Assembly (NCBI GenBank): GCA_036937835.1
Contig: CM072869.1
Coordinates: 4,913,501 to 4,977,500, forward strand
DNA length: 64,000 nt
Direction: 5' to 3'
Source of the DNA: Pampus argenteus
Lineage: Eukaryota > Chordata > Actinopteri > Scombriformes > Stromateidae
The notes beneath the pieces are model-generated. The model was not told where the DNA came from. It saw only the letters and a program-made list of their open reading frames with translations, and made no database searches. Position numbers and translations under genes: made by a program. Below, piece after piece: positions 13,980 through 27,743 of the stretch (position 1 is the stretch's first letter; the number at the start of each line of letters is the position of its first letter).

Positions 13980-15180
13980 ACCAGCGGGAAACAGGGACAA
14001 TGCTGCTGGTGCCTGCAATGACGCAAGACACAGATCATAGAAAGACTCCATCAGATGCCTCAGCCAATAACTTGTAGCTCGAGAATGCTTGTGCGGTCTC
14101 CCTTAACCAAAAACGACATAATCTAAGACACCTGCGTGCAGAAGATTTATATGTTCTCTGCAAGGGTTAGGCGTGTTTAATAGCACATTTAATGTTAGAT
14201 TCTTCATCATGCACTTTAATGTTGAAATCAGCCTCCAGGCTCTTTGCTCATTTCCAGTGGTGGGGGGGGGACCAAACTAGAAATCCTATCACCGAAGGCA
14301 TACATGAACCAGCTGTTTGACAAATAACCTGCCATCGCGCCGAGTGGCAGTAACTAATGTGTCGCATCTGAGGAAAATAGCATTGATTGCGAAAGAGTCA
14401 TTTACTCCCTATTGAGAAGCGATTTGTTGGGTGTTGTTTTTGCAGAACATGAAGGATGGTTTCTCGATACTGAAGGTGCGGGGTCAGTGGGCGGCGAGGC
14501 GCTGTAGATGATGTGTGCCACACCAAAGTTCAAGCCAAAGGTGCTTTAATGATCTGGAAAGGGGATCATTGATAAATAGTGAAGGGCGATGAATCATTTG
14601 CAAAAGAGATGCATCAAGGCGATCGCAGGCCGTCAGAGCGCGGCTTCTAATCTTTTCCTCTACCCGTGATTACTTGCTGCTCTGAGTGTATCATGGTAGG
14701 GAGGTGAAAGCGGCGTTAGATAATCGCACTATCATGGGAATTACATTAGAAACCCATGAGACTTCAAAAAAGGGTTCCTTACAAAAGCAATTATGCAGCC
14801 TGTTTGTCTCAAAGCTCTTTCATGCCACAACATTGTGTCAATAACCTTAGAAGTGAAGTGCTAAGCAGGACTCAAGAGGGTGTGCAAAATGTCATTGCAA
14901 GGTCACATTGAGACCTCCCTGCAGCGCAAAGACTATTTTACAAAGGTGGTAGAAGAATTGAATTGTGTTCTGCTCTATCTGGGAAGCCGAGATTAATTAC
15001 AGGGCTGTGTATAAGATTAGCGGAGCCTTTAAAAGCTTCAGTAGATGCACAGTGTGGAGCCACAGTACTGTGGAATAAACATCTGCATTACACAATCGGG
15101 AGGTTTCCGGATGAATTACATGTTTGGCATTAGAAAAGCCACTAATTTCAACCTCAAATATCAGATGCACGAATAATTAA
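13980..15180. other. Candidate conserved non-coding block
   Basis: About 1.2 kb that is almost free of simple repeats, unlike its flanks. It has balanced composition, no long open frame, and many AT-rich homeodomain-type cores (attaatta, taattaac) and E-box-like motifs between 14550 and 15180. This texture is typical of developmental enhancers near neural genes. The call rests only on composition; no alignment could be run. It could simply be old unique sequence. Confidence 0.28.
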
Positions 15181-18100
15181 CATTTTATATTATTAATTCA
15201 GTTCAGCTCACAACTGTTTTTGATACCCATCTATGAAGATCACAGATGCCACTGTCAGGAATAATACCTACTGCCTACCTACATGTCTGTTTTCTATTTA
15301 TAAGCACCCTTTATAATTACCCTGCAGGCAATGTGTGTACTGTAATAAAATAAATAAAAAAACTACTTCAGATTGAAAAACCTGACTGCCCTTCACTCAT
15401 ATCACCGGTCTCACAACACCTCAATTAATACAGACACAAGGTCTTCTTTCCAATCTGGAGCAACCAGTACTTCCAAAAAAAAAAAATGCAAGTATTTGAA
15501 TGTATTCAATGGAGATAGAAATGAATCATATAAAAAATTATTCTTAAATGAGTCAGTTCAAAAAGTTTGACGGCACAAAAAAAAAAAAAAATAGAAATGC
15601 GCACACACACACACACGTCTGCTCGTTGAAAACTTGTAAACTGGCATCAACTTTGAAATCAATTTGAATCATAAACAATATTGATTCTGTTTCATTTGCA
15701 TACTGACGATCCATACATTAAAACCTAGTGCTCTCTTAGTGGCTCTCATTATTATTACACTATGTATTTGCTGTTTACGATGCCAGTGTGTCGCATAAAT
15801 ACAAGCAAACATAACACAGAAACAACTGTAGTTAGTGTGAAATAATGCAGCCATAGATATAGATTTGGACTCGTATTTTGTAGTTAGACTGTAGATCGCT
15901 TGCATGCCGTTTCTTCACCTATAAATATTATTGATTTAATCTCCTGGTTCAGGCTCTGAGTTTTAAGCCTGTTTTGACTCTGTTTCATAACAGTAAATTG
16001 GTCCAAATAGGAACCACATTTTTTTTCTCCTCGGCATTTCCTTTGGCGTTTGACAGTTAATAGTTTAATTAGTGCTGACGAAAGGTGACTTTTGTGAAGT
16101 ATTTTGCAGTGCAGGACTTTTACGAGTGAAACGGGCATTCGGCAGATCTTTCGCCATAAAAGTTTCACAGAGGTTTCACTGCACTGTATATGTGCAGGAC
16201 TTGCGTACTCTATGTACTGTATATGTGGGCTGTTTTACACATTATACACATGTTCCTGTGTATGTTATTGCAGGAATAGAATCACGCAACAATAAGTGTT
16301 TTCAGCTAAAAAAAAAATAAAATAAATAAATGCCCCAATGTTAATACAGGCCATACACACAGTATGCGTCATCGTACACATTTTGCTCTGCCCACTCTGC
16401 CCTATCAATCGTTCAGGAGACCTTTTAATCCTGCAGTTTCCCCTGTGGCATTGGCTCATGTCCAGCTGGGAGCAGCAAGTGTTTATTGGCTTCGGTATCA
16501 GTAGGATACCCGCGGTGGCCTGTCTCACCTTTAATTCTGAGATTCCTGTCAAGGCTGCGTCAAGTCCTCCTTTGACTTCAGCCGTCTACTAGAAAACTCT
16601 GCTCCAATGGGAGGCTCCTTAAACATGAAATAGAAGTGCAAACTATTGATTGGTCTGCGTCACCTCATCTGTGTATCAAACATTTGTTGATATCCGCAAT
16701 ACTGTTCCAATCCAAACATAGAGGGATGATACCAGGTTTTGAAATCATCAGTGTTAATTAATAATTAAGGTTTTTTTAATGCATGCATGATACAGAAATT
16801 ACTCTGATTTGATGAACTATAACGGCTACAATGTTGCCACGGTGTTTTGATATTTAGACTAATTGATCTGACGAGGCAGTGTAATTAAAGGTCAAAACTT
16901 TGAAAATTAAAAATCCTTAACCCTCTTAGTCAATTATATTTCCGAGATTGAGGTTGTGTTATGGCACGTCTGCGTTATTTTAGGGGATGACATTTGTAAA
17001 TATTGGTTTCATCCCTGTGAGAGAAAGGACGGCAACTTATTTAATTTTTCATTGATATGGACGATGCAGTTTAATACCGTTCCAATACAGAGCATGAAAC
17101 TGATGTTGTGTAGAGAGTTTATATAAACTGTTGTCCCTAGTTGAGCTTTACATATACAATATATACAATACATAAAAACCACATGACACTACACATATGG
17201 AAGTATAATAAATTCCACATATCAGAATACATTGATTGTGATGTACAGTTTGACAGTCCAATGCAATTAGCTAAAATGGGTTTGCTTTTAGCCAGCACTT
17301 CACCTCTGTTGTAAAAGAAGACAACTTCTTGCCAGCAGATTAGTGCTGAGTCAGGAAGAAGTTTGTGCACATCTGAAGCAAACAAGCACTGTGGGAAGAA
17401 AAAAAAACAAAAAAAAAAACATTAAGGGGAAGTGATTATGGTATTCTGCTTGCTAGGAGACCTTGTTTTTTTACATTGTGCATACAGGACTTTTGAGGAT
17501 TTAAGTATAAATTAACACATAGGACATGTTGCAGCAAGGTCGGTTATGTCGGGATAAGTGGGTCAGGTTTACGCAGGACGTTGTTTTTTTGTTTGTTTGT
17601 TTGTTTTTTTGTCATCTAAGAATGCCTTTTCTTGTCCAGCTGAGTCATGCAACTCTCCCTGGTGGTCATATGAATAATTGAAATACTGGCCACCGATTAC
17701 TTTAGAATTTTAAGTGGATCATCGTGTGAAAAAAAGGAAGATTAATCACAAGGACCAGTACAGCCAAGTAGAGTGTACATAATGAAAATGTGATGCAAAA
17801 TGTATTTAAATTTCTCCAATATGTATGCATTTTGTAACATGTTTCTATAGCGACTGAGAAACTTTTAATGGCAGGATAATAGGCCCCTACTAGCAAATGC
17901 AAGCGTGCAGGTGGATTGGCCGGAGAGGGAACCGGTAGGCTTACATCTTTGTAAAACCTCCTGTCTTAGCTCTCTGTTGTCCCAGCTATAATTTCAATCA
18001 AGCGGCGATCCAGTTAAATCATTTCTCTTAACCACGTATAAGAATTATTAATAAATGTGACAACATACACAGAGAAATTGTTCTGTGACTCACAGTTACA

Positions 18101-18421
18101 TCAAGTTACACTTATTTGACTATTGCAGCTAATGCTATCTTGAGATATCTTGGCTCGCATTGAGCCGACTGAACAGCAGATAGAAATGTTCACATGGCAA
18201 ACTTGGGGAAGGGGCAGAGATCAATATCAGGTTCACAATTGTATCTGGCTCAACTCTTCTGTGTGTTTTCTTGAGTTCAGCTTTCTCTAATTACCACATG
18301 AAGGAATCGGAGGGAGCAGAACACTCTTTGACTTTTGACCCCCTAGTCGCTTACTTAAAGTCCCAGCAGCCATTGCAGCCATACCTTTTTCTTCACTGAC
18401 ACAGCTAATAGTGATCCCTAA

Positions 18422-18444
18422 CCCACACACACACACACACACAC
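18422..18444. repeat. (CA)n microsatellite
   Basis: About 11 CA units. It lies about 180 bases upstream of a GT tract in inverted relation. Confidence 0.92.
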
Positions 18445-18620
18445 GGGGAACCTGAATGTTGCTCGGAGTCACACATTAAGAAATGGCCATAACCCTGGAA
18501 CAAATAAAGCCTCTCAATAGAGAGCTAGCTTTTCCTCAGCCAATAATTGCCTCAGAAACTGCATGGAAATAATGAGATTCTGCTGACACAATGCAGTGGC
18601 CGGACTGAATACAATATATG

Positions 18621-18621
<1 letters not shown>

Positions 18622-18650
<29 letters not shown>
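18622..18650. repeat. (GT)n microsatellite grading into GTGC
   Basis: About 14 GT units followed by GTGC-type alternation, a purine-pyrimidine tract able in principle to adopt the Z form. Confidence 0.92.
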
Positions 18651-18653
<3 letters not shown>

Positions 18654-20444
18654 CGTGCGCACCGCTACGTGTGTATACTCGTACATTTATGTAGTTGCCA
18701 TTTGCCTCTACAGGGTATACAGGTTAAAGAGGTTAAATGGTTTTATTTGCTGTTGCCTGTTTGCTGTTGCTGTAAGTCCTATCTCAATGCTCCTGTGAAA
18801 TTGTTGTTGTATCATCGGTGTATCTATCCTCTGACCGGAAAAAAACTGGGAGGGGGAAAAAAAAAAAAAAAAAGAAATGCAGATTATATCCTACTGTTTG
18901 TTACATTATGATACATACCTACTATGCTTGAGTAGGGCTTCTGATAGTAGAAGTACTTATTTCCCTTATTGAAACCACCAGTTTTCAAGATTTGTAGCAT
19001 GATGTTCTGTAGCTGACGCAGACCTGTGACCAGCATTTAGACAGGAATGAGTAAGGATCATGTATTTGGTATGTAGGACACAATGCTTCACTGGTGACAT
19101 TTCCGTTTACGCCACATTTTAAGACATTCTCTGATGGTGATTGAATAAAAATAAAAAATAAAAACTCTTGTTCATTTGAGTAAATTCTATTCATTTGCGA
19201 TTCTAAACATTTCCAGCAAATGTTGACAGATGCAACTCTGTTTGATTGTGTTTCCTGACAGACTTTTGGATCACAGTGGGTTGTTTGTGCTGGAATGGGT
19301 ATCGTTGTAAATCAAACAAGACAGAACCGTGGATTTTTGTTTTCATCTGATTTCATTTTGATTAATAAGCCCTCGCACATGTGTCGAGATAATCCCAGAC
19401 AGCAGCTGGGTGTAGACTTCTAGCAAGGTCGAGGGGAGAGAAAAAAAACAAAAAAACAACAAAAAAAAAAAACACTCGGGGACTTGAAAATAATTTCCCA
19501 GAGTAAAGATGAAATGCAACCCTAACTACAAAGCAGGATCTTAAACTGGCACGTTGCACTAATCACCAATATAGTGAAATGCCAACGGCACTAAAAGGGC
19601 TCCAGTATATTCCTGACTAAATCATAAATGTTGCGTTCCTATTGTTGAATACAGCAGAGTATGCTCACTGTAACTAGATGTTTGTATGTGCAGAGTTTGC
19701 CAACTGATGTAATGGAGATGATGTTGATTAATTGAATCAGAAAGTAGAGAATAAACCTTTTTATGGCATGATAGTGTTTATGTTTAAGGCTTTGGAACAT
19801 AGAGATGAGAAGCTGACTCATATGTGAATTTCTTTGTTTGTTGCTACGGCTTCTAAAACTAAAGTTTGTTACTGGTTTTAAAGGAAGAAAAAACCCAGAA
19901 GAGTTGCTGCTATAACACAGACATTATATCAGCACATTAGTGCTAATGGTGCTAGCCTTCAGAGACGAAAATGACAGAGTGGAAACATTCTTGGTCCGAG
20001 TCACCACCTTGTTCAAATGAGGCATCAGATTCAAGCCATTAGCTTTGTGCAACCTCAGACATTTTCACTGTGAAATGTGCGAGGGGTTAAACAGCTGTGT
20101 GTCACTTCAAGATGTTCTGCTGAGAAAATAAATCATGTTTAAAAAAAAAAAAAAAAAAAGTGTTATAGGTTTTGATGGCCCAGTGGAGCCCTAATGTACA
20201 GCAGATGACAAATAATTTTAGTCTGATGACAGTTTGTCACGTTGCAAAGCCCAATGATGGCAACATGTGTTAGTGTCAATAAAGTGACAATATATATAAA
20301 TACACACGTATATCTTATATAGTGAGATCATATAGGTTAACTGATTAATATTGGATGAATTTGTGTTACATAAAACACTAATTTTCTCACATTACTCATC
20401 AAAAGCAAAAAAATATAATCAAATATATTCTGGTTGCACGTCTG

Positions 20445-20446
<2 letters not shown>

Positions 20447-20478
<32 letters not shown>
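20447..20478. repeat. Poly-T run of 32
   Basis: Uninterrupted T homopolymer. It may be a poly-A tail of a minus-strand retroposed sequence, but no body is recognisable. Confidence 0.9.
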
Positions 20479-20481
<3 letters not shown>

Positions 20482-20989
20482 CAAAGCTCTAATTCACCTC
20501 AAAGGATCAAACAATAGGAGTGTTTGAGGCCGGTGTCAGTATAATCGGCAATACTATGTAATCATTATTGTTTCTTGGAGAATATACCAGGTCTGTTTAT
20601 ATCTGTTTTTAAAGGGGTACAGAATATATACTGTACATCATCTGATACTTTTTCCAAGACTGATATTAAATGCATGAATAGCAGTAAGAGTGCAGGCACT
20701 GGAAAATAAAACAGAGGTACTGGGCTTTTATTAGATGCTTTTATGTGTGTGGCATCGGCAAAATCCACGAACACTGATGATAGAGGTCTTTATGAGAAGC
20801 CTGCGTGTGTGTAAAGTGATGTCATGGCAAAACGTTCTTACATGTATCAGTTCAAGTAAGAAGCTTTCCCACAATGTACAGTTTTAATATGCAATATGTG
20901 GTCTAATATGTGGTCTTTTAATGAAATTGCAACTCTGATATGATTATGGCATCGCATAAAATAGAGAAAAACACAGTGAGGAAACCTGA

Positions 20990-21180
20990 ACTTCATGTTT
21001 GTTCATTTGCAGGCAGTCAGAAGCCGAGGAGAAAATGAGATTAGACCTTTCTCAGCGTGCAATCACTCAACAGATCGCCGTGGATTTGGCCGTCACCAAT
21101 TTACTAAAGCCATTGTGGCAGCCATAAAGTGATTGAAATCTCTCTGCCTTTCTGAATGGTGTAGCGCTGGCGAGGAGTGG
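20990..21180. other. Candidate conserved non-coding block
   Basis: A repeat-free stretch of balanced composition between AT-rich flanks, without an open frame of note. It contains a block around 21050-21130 (ccgtggatttggccgtcacc and surroundings) whose texture resembles vertebrate non-coding elements. Inference only. Confidence 0.22.
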
Positions 21181-22509
21181 CGAGGGTGACCCCAAAACCA
21201 CTTGAAATAGTGATTACTTTACTAGTGTACACTATACCACTCCCTCACCCTTCTTTGCTGTCTGAAAAAAAAACAAAAGAATGGGATTTGATTCAGGGCC
21301 AGATTAGATTTGTGTGTATTTGTGCGTTCATGTATACGCATGTTTGTGGCGATTGTACGCTCTTATGTGTGTGTGTCTGTATTGCGCGGAGTTGGAGGGG
21401 TTGCATCTTTTACAAGGAGATCTTGTGTCGGGAAGCCATTGTCTCTGCAGCAAGATGACAGGCGAGTAGCCGTGGCGATGGATGGTGCCCTGAAGATGAA
21501 AAACAAATGGAGCCATAGTATCAGAGGCCATGAGTAGAATATCTTGAGGGGTCTGAGGCCAAAGTGCTGCTCGTAATCGCTTGTCTGTAGGGGGGAAACA
21601 CGTTTGTCTCGTTGGTAAAACTAAAACCCAAATGGCCTATTTTTAATAAAACAGCATCTACAGTAGTTGACCAATGAATGGATGGTTAGAAGTAATACAG
21701 TCAACATCAAGAGGACACTACTACCACACATTCATCAGACTGTAAAAATGACCTGTCAGCTTTACGTTCCTGCATGCATGTCATTGCAATAAAAACTCAC
21801 CTTCCACCAGCTTTTTTTATCCAAATGAGATCCAAACATGATGATATACTAATTGATTTGACTTCTTCAGGCATATTGAGGAAACCTACATGACATTTTC
21901 AAAACTTGGTTTCGTGTTATTACGCTTACATTGAGGACTAAATTTACTTATTGTAAATGATCACATGTCATCAGAGGAACAAGTGATCTGTAATTATAGG
22001 AACATTTCACCAACTGATGCATGTTGGGTAAATTTAACCTACCCTTGTCATTATCTGCCTGTGATTAAAAGAGGTTTAATTCAACTTTTTAAATATTTTA
22101 CACCCGAGTCTTAAACTGCATCTACATCTCAAAAAAAGAACAAACCCTAACTTTGATGTTTGTGTTATTTTCTAAATTGAATAGTTTTTTTTAAGTTAGT
22201 AAAATATATATATATATATGTATATAATTAAATTCTGCCTGCTTGTGAAATTGAAGGGCAGCGTCATCATCCCCCCAATAAAGAGAAGTTTCTGTACTAA
22301 CAGTAGAAATGCAGTAGAAATCAGTGATAATGTAGAACGCAAGAAGGCAAATTGCGCAGGATTACGCAGTTTTCCATTTCAACCTCAGTGATAGATTAAG
22401 CATTCAAAGACATTGTGTTTTGTTAAAGGGCGGATGTGACTTTGCCAAGACATTGTGAGATAAGAAAGCTAACTGTTATTAGTTTAATAGGAATGATAGT
22501 CTGCCCGAA

Positions 22510-22548
<39 letters not shown>

Positions 22549-23639
22549 GTGTGTGTGTGCAACTGGCATGGGATCATCATTTTTCCTTTGCAGTCTTTCT
22601 TGCGCAGCGCTGAGGCTGAAGTAGCAGCGAGAGAGCAGCAGCCTGCCAATTGTTTTGTGGGAAATCTAAACCACCGAAGACAAAGTGTTGCTCATATGTC
22701 TACTGCCCTAACTGAGTTGGGTCTAATTCGCTGCAATTTGGCACAAATAAGCCCAGTCTTATCCCTTCTGAAACTGAAGATATGTTTTTGATAATGCCAC
22801 TTGGTAAGTCCAGTGAAGTGTTTTTATTATTCTTCATTATAATGACAGGCCAACCTATCTGATTGTTGTTGTGTTCATATTGTGCTGATGAGTCCAGTGC
22901 AACACTAGTCAAACTGTTACTGAACAAAGAGCTCGTCGTCATGCTTATGTGGGGATCATTAAATAAAAGCTACAATAATGTCCAGGAATCTCTTTTATCA
23001 TGATTATTGGATGCCCACTGTGCATGTTTCTTCATCTGTATCACCCTTACAAAGATGGTGCTCTAATCTCTTCTCGTGATCTTTGATGACGGTCATTATC
23101 ATGTCCGTTTAACACCTTTGCAACATTATGGCTTTGAACTGCCTGTCGTTAAAATCGCTTTTATCCGAGGATGTCATAAAACAAAACTTGAAAAAGGGCC
23201 GCCGCCAAAACTCTGTGCCGTCCCCGAACGATATCTCTTAACAGTACGAGAGGATGTTGTTAGCGTGTATAACTGAGGCTGTGTTCGTATAGATTATCTA
23301 TTTGCAAATGATAAAACCACATGTCAGTGATGCCAAATCCAATTCCTCGTGCATTTTGATTGCTGCCTACCCGTATTACAATGCTTATACGGGATCTTAG
23401 CAATTTAAAAGCCCACTGAGGATAGTTTCTCCCTCTAGCCTCGCCAGATACACTGTTTTCCATTTTCACTGCACCATTTATTTTACATAGCAGCACAATA
23501 ATACAAGTCAGGGCAAATATGTGACTGTGAGGGTGAAAGTGAGTGACAATGAGTGGGTCAAACATGTGTTTGGGGCCATTTGTAAGGAATTATGTTCACA
23601 GTTACAGTAGCTGTTGACATAAGAGTATAATATATATGT
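21181..23639. other. Gene-free upstream DNA
   Basis: No gene supported. It holds a TA tract near 22204-22219 and a long GT tract at 22513-22559. The open frames here are short and unrelated to any family I recognise. Confidence 0.5.
22513..22559. repeat. (GT)n microsatellite, 47 bases
   Basis: Long GT array with one GC interruption. It is responsible for the CVCVCV runs in overlapping chance frames. Confidence 0.95.
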
Positions 23640-23659
23640 AAGTATAATATGTGTATGCA

Positions 23660-23960
23660 TGTTGCTATCTGGCTCTCTTTGGTGCATTCAAGAAACACCT
23701 GAAAACTCAGCTCCTTCATCCACACACCTTAACACCTTTTAATTAGTTTGTGAATTGTTAATTTTTGCACTACTTTCTTGTTGTTAATAGTATTTCTTTT
23801 GCACTTGTCTACTTCCAGTTGCATCATACTTTAATTATAGTAAGATACAAGTGATGAGCTACTGGAATTAATAGCACCAATGATATTGATCGTTTTACCT
23901 CGTTTTTTTTTGTTGTTTTTTTTGGATGAAAGACCAATCTATCTATTTAAACTAATAGCC
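23660..23960 (+). repeat. LINE 3' tail fragment (Rex1/L2/CR1-like)
   Basis: Near 23684 the + strand reads G-A-F-K-K-H-L-K-T-Q-L-L, the characteristic end of a non-LTR reverse transcriptase ORF, where an 'FKK.LKT.L' motif precedes the stop. It is followed by T-rich, TTGCAC-containing tail sequence to about 23960. Only the extreme 3' end is present, as expected from 5' truncation during target-primed reverse transcription. The exact clade is uncertain. Confidence 0.45.
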
Positions 23961-26519
23961 ACTAGCTACAGTATTTTGGTGACACGCGCCATAACGAAAC
24001 AGCCAAAACATTATGAATAATATAAATATGTGACTTTTTAATGCATTTATGTTATATAATTAAATTTTTTTTAATTATGTAAGAACACGGATAAAAACAA
24101 TGCTAACTTTTGTTGTCATGTTGACTTTATTATGCATGTTGTCAAAAGTGTGTTGTGCTCCATGTACTGATATCAATGTGTATTTAATCCTGTTGATTTG
24201 TGTTCAATTATGAATTTTACATTAAAATGATCATAAAGTTGTTCTATAACCTGGAAGAAAAAAAAGCTAATAAGCAAAACAGAAAATAAATTAGGAATGT
24301 AAAAGTCTAATCTGTTCTCAGGTGCTGATATCAAATATAAAACATTAATGTTGCAAGTTGAAATACTGAATCAGGTTTGAGAAATACCAAACAAGAAAAG
24401 GATGACTGAAGCTGTGCACCTTCATGTCACAAGAAGGCAGTTGCTTAGATACTTTAAACTGTGACCACAGCAGTGTTTTCAGAAGGCACCATGTTGTAAT
24501 TAATTAGCAGTTCCTCTCCTGTCTGTGTGCACACTGAGAAGTGTGAAGTGGATTTGACACACACACAACATAATGAAGACTGCGTCATGGATGAAAACCT
24601 TTTATATGTTTGCATGTCTGTGTTTATATAGAAGTAGAGAAAAGCTGAGTGAGTCTGTGGCGCTTTTAGCAGAAAAACCCACATGGAAGTATGAATGAAT
24701 CGATGCTAAATGCTGCTAAAAAAAAAAAAGGCCACAAGGAAGTAGAGTTCAGGAAGACCGATTGGTTGTTGTGGCCGTGCTCGGGATGCATGTGCAAGCT
24801 GCTGGTGAATATATTTGAATTAAGCGTTGGGTAAACATATATCACGACTGTTTGTTTTTGTGCTCATGTTTTCATTGTGTCACAAGCACAATAATAATGG
24901 CTGTCAGTTTCCAAATAATCTGAAATGTAATATATTTTCTGTATGAAAATATACATTATATATATTAGCGTTGGTGCCAGAGCCTGTTGCTTGATTGCGA
25001 CTTTGACATCCACCCACTTTTTTACCCTGCAGACCTTGGAAGATTATCATAATATTGACATGACCGAGCGGGCCACGTTTAGCATAAACCTCTCCCTATG
25101 ACACCTATAAGCAGAACATCTGACTTTTTCCCCCCCTCGCTCAGTTGCTGCTGCAGGAAGAGAGGCTGTCCTTGTTGTTAACTGGAGTATAAAAAAAAAA
25201 AAAGCAGCGGCGGCAAATATTTTGGGTGCCAATTTGTCTCAGTCTGGTTGTGTCCATGGTGCTGAACAGATTAAAAAGCAAGTCTACTGTTGTGTAATCT
25301 CGGAACCTATCGGCTATCTGTCTGACAATGATTTAGCCTTTTAGGGCGGGGCAGATAGGCAGATATATGGATAACGAACGCAACATGAGATTGTCCAGAT
25401 GACATTTTCTCTATAACCAGATATATGCATATGATTTTTTTTTTTTGGTCAGACAATTACGGTTACAAGATTGCATTTTGGACAACACATTCTACCTTTT
25501 TTTTTTTGCTCTCCACGAGGACTGTTTACCGACATGCTACCTAAGCCCGCTCAAATGTGATTACAAACCAGCAAACAAGACGGAAAGCACAACGCTTCTG
25601 GTACCAAAATCGCTGCCCCGCTGCCCACAGATTCTGCATTCATATGCAGATATCTGTTTATAGAGATTAACTGTTGTGTTTCTCTGCTTTGACTCATTGA
25701 TTGGCACTCTCCATGGTCCTTGAATCACAGCACGCACATCAGCAGCCTCCAACACTGCTACAAGGTATATATAATCGCTACATGTTGTACAGTGTGTGAC
25801 AATGCTACTGGTTGTAATCTAGTGCTAAATCGAGAGGAAAAGACGGACCTCTTTATTTTACATACTGATAAAAATGACAAATTACAAAACGTAAAAAGTT
25901 GAAATATTAATGTCATAAAAGGGGGTCTTCTTTCTATGCATCTTACCAAGAGCTCTTCAAATTCTTCCAAATTCAATCATGGTGCATACTGTCATGAGTG
26001 TGCCTTAAAACGACTTGTGATGAGAGGGGGAAAAAAAATCTGTCCTTCAAAATACAAACAGTTTATAAAATATATATCTGTCTTTGCCATTATAATGTGT
26101 CAGTCTTCCTTTAAAATGTCCTACCCATCCTTACTGCTTCATGAACTCAATGCATTGTAAGCGCTAAAGGCTGCATTTTATAGCAACAATAGTTTATGAT
26201 GTCTTCATATCACAGTACTGCTGGCAATACATTTTTCTGGACTATGATATTTCTGTCCTTCATTCTGTGTCTTTTTTTCAAGATACGACAGTAGTAAAGT
26301 AATATACTTGAAATAAGAGTCAGAATATACATGCACATATGTACAATATAATACAATAAATACACTATAGTGAGTCTGTCATGCATTATTCCAAAATGCA
26401 TGCACTAATCCTGTTTTCACTTCATGTAGAAGACAACTCCGTTTCTCTCGATACTGTGTATTGTGTATTAATGTGAGAATATAGATGGATTTTAGTAAAC
26501 GTATTATTATATTATTATT
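23961..26519. other. Gene-free upstream DNA
   Basis: AT-rich, no gene or complete element recognised. Several short A or T runs. Nothing else supported. Confidence 0.5.
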
Positions 26520-26539
26520 AATACAGCTAAACTACAAGA

Positions 26540-26940
26540 ATGAATGCCTCGCAGGTTAATATGCAAAAAAGCCCACGTACCTGGCCGAGAACAGGGGACG
26601 ATATTCTATTATAACGGTTGTTTTATCATCACATCACAGAGCCATTATCTCTTAGAGTCAAGAGTGTCCATGTGACAGACACCCCTCAGACCCCATAACA
26701 AAAGATTAAGGACAAGTATGCGTGCCAGTGTTGAGGAACACAGCAGAACAAATTAATTATTGATGGGATGCTTTCAAAGCCCATGGCGTCACTGGGTATC
26801 CATTGTTACATCTGTTATTCGCAGCTCTTAGCAGGGTGGAGAGGATGGAGATGAGGTAGGCAGGCAAGGCCATACAGACCGTGAACTTAGCTCTCCGCCC
26901 TCCCGCGTCGTTCATCCCGGCAAAGATAATTTCCTTCCTC
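26540..26940. other. Candidate conserved non-coding block
   Basis: About 400 bases of repeat-free, balanced-composition sequence with homeobox-type cores (aaattaattattg near 26750) and no coding signature. It stands out from the AT-rich flanks. Composition-based inference only. Confidence 0.25.
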
Positions 26941-27735
26941 TTTTTTTTTTGGGCTTCATTCATCTCGCAACACACACAGGATCCATTTCACCAGTGTTGC
27001 TAATATGCAGATAATGGTTAGTTCATTTATTTTTGCACAAAAAAAAAATCATTAAGGATCAGATGATTAATATCTCATCTAGCCTCGGATAATAAATGTT
27101 GCCAAGCGTGATTATTTAAAGCTATTTTCAATCGTTGTTTAATGTTATATCCCATGGGAAATAACTGACTTTTAGTCTTAAGTAGCTCGACAGTTACCTA
27201 TACGCCAGAGTTAGGTGTACTGATCTGGAAAGAAGAAGAGTGTGCCCACCCCCCTCTCCACCTCCACCCGCCTTAAGGAACGGTTTCACAGCCAGGCAGT
27301 GGGAAACGGCTCTAAAATACAGAGAAAAATACCCTGTACTCATAGCAAGAGTGCCTTGGCCATGCGTGAACTGATGCTGATGACATTCACATGTAGCTGT
27401 GATGCCTGAATGGATTAAGTTGCTCTGAGGGTCTGTGAGGATGCAAGAAGCGCACGGACAGATTTTAACACTGACAGACACTTTTCTCTGTTGTGGCCTA
27501 TGAGTGAAAAAAAACTTACACTGAAATGTCGGATAATGTAGGCTATGAAATATAATTTGGGTCTAATACCAAATATCCTTTTATTGGCCAAAACCGCTTG
27601 ACGACAGTGAAATCATTTTAATTTTAAGCTCACGTCGAATGAGGATGTGAGGTTGTTAAAAACCGGTTCGAGGCAAAACTTTAACCCCCATTTAATCTAT
27701 AGATGTTCTCACCAGTGGTACATTATGATGCATGC

Positions 27736-27743
27736 GTAGAAAT
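27736..27743. repeat. Left target-site duplication of the MITE
   Basis: gtagaaat, identical to the 8 bases at 28061-28068 directly after the right terminus. Confidence 0.9.

Larger units (their letters stand above)
15181..20990. other. Gene-free upstream DNA
   Basis: No gene supported. It contains A runs (for example 20140-20158), a CA tract at 18422-18444, a GT tract at 18622-18650, and a 32-base T run at 20447-20478. The T run could be the tail of a retroposed element, but no recognisable element body adjoins it. Confidence 0.5.
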
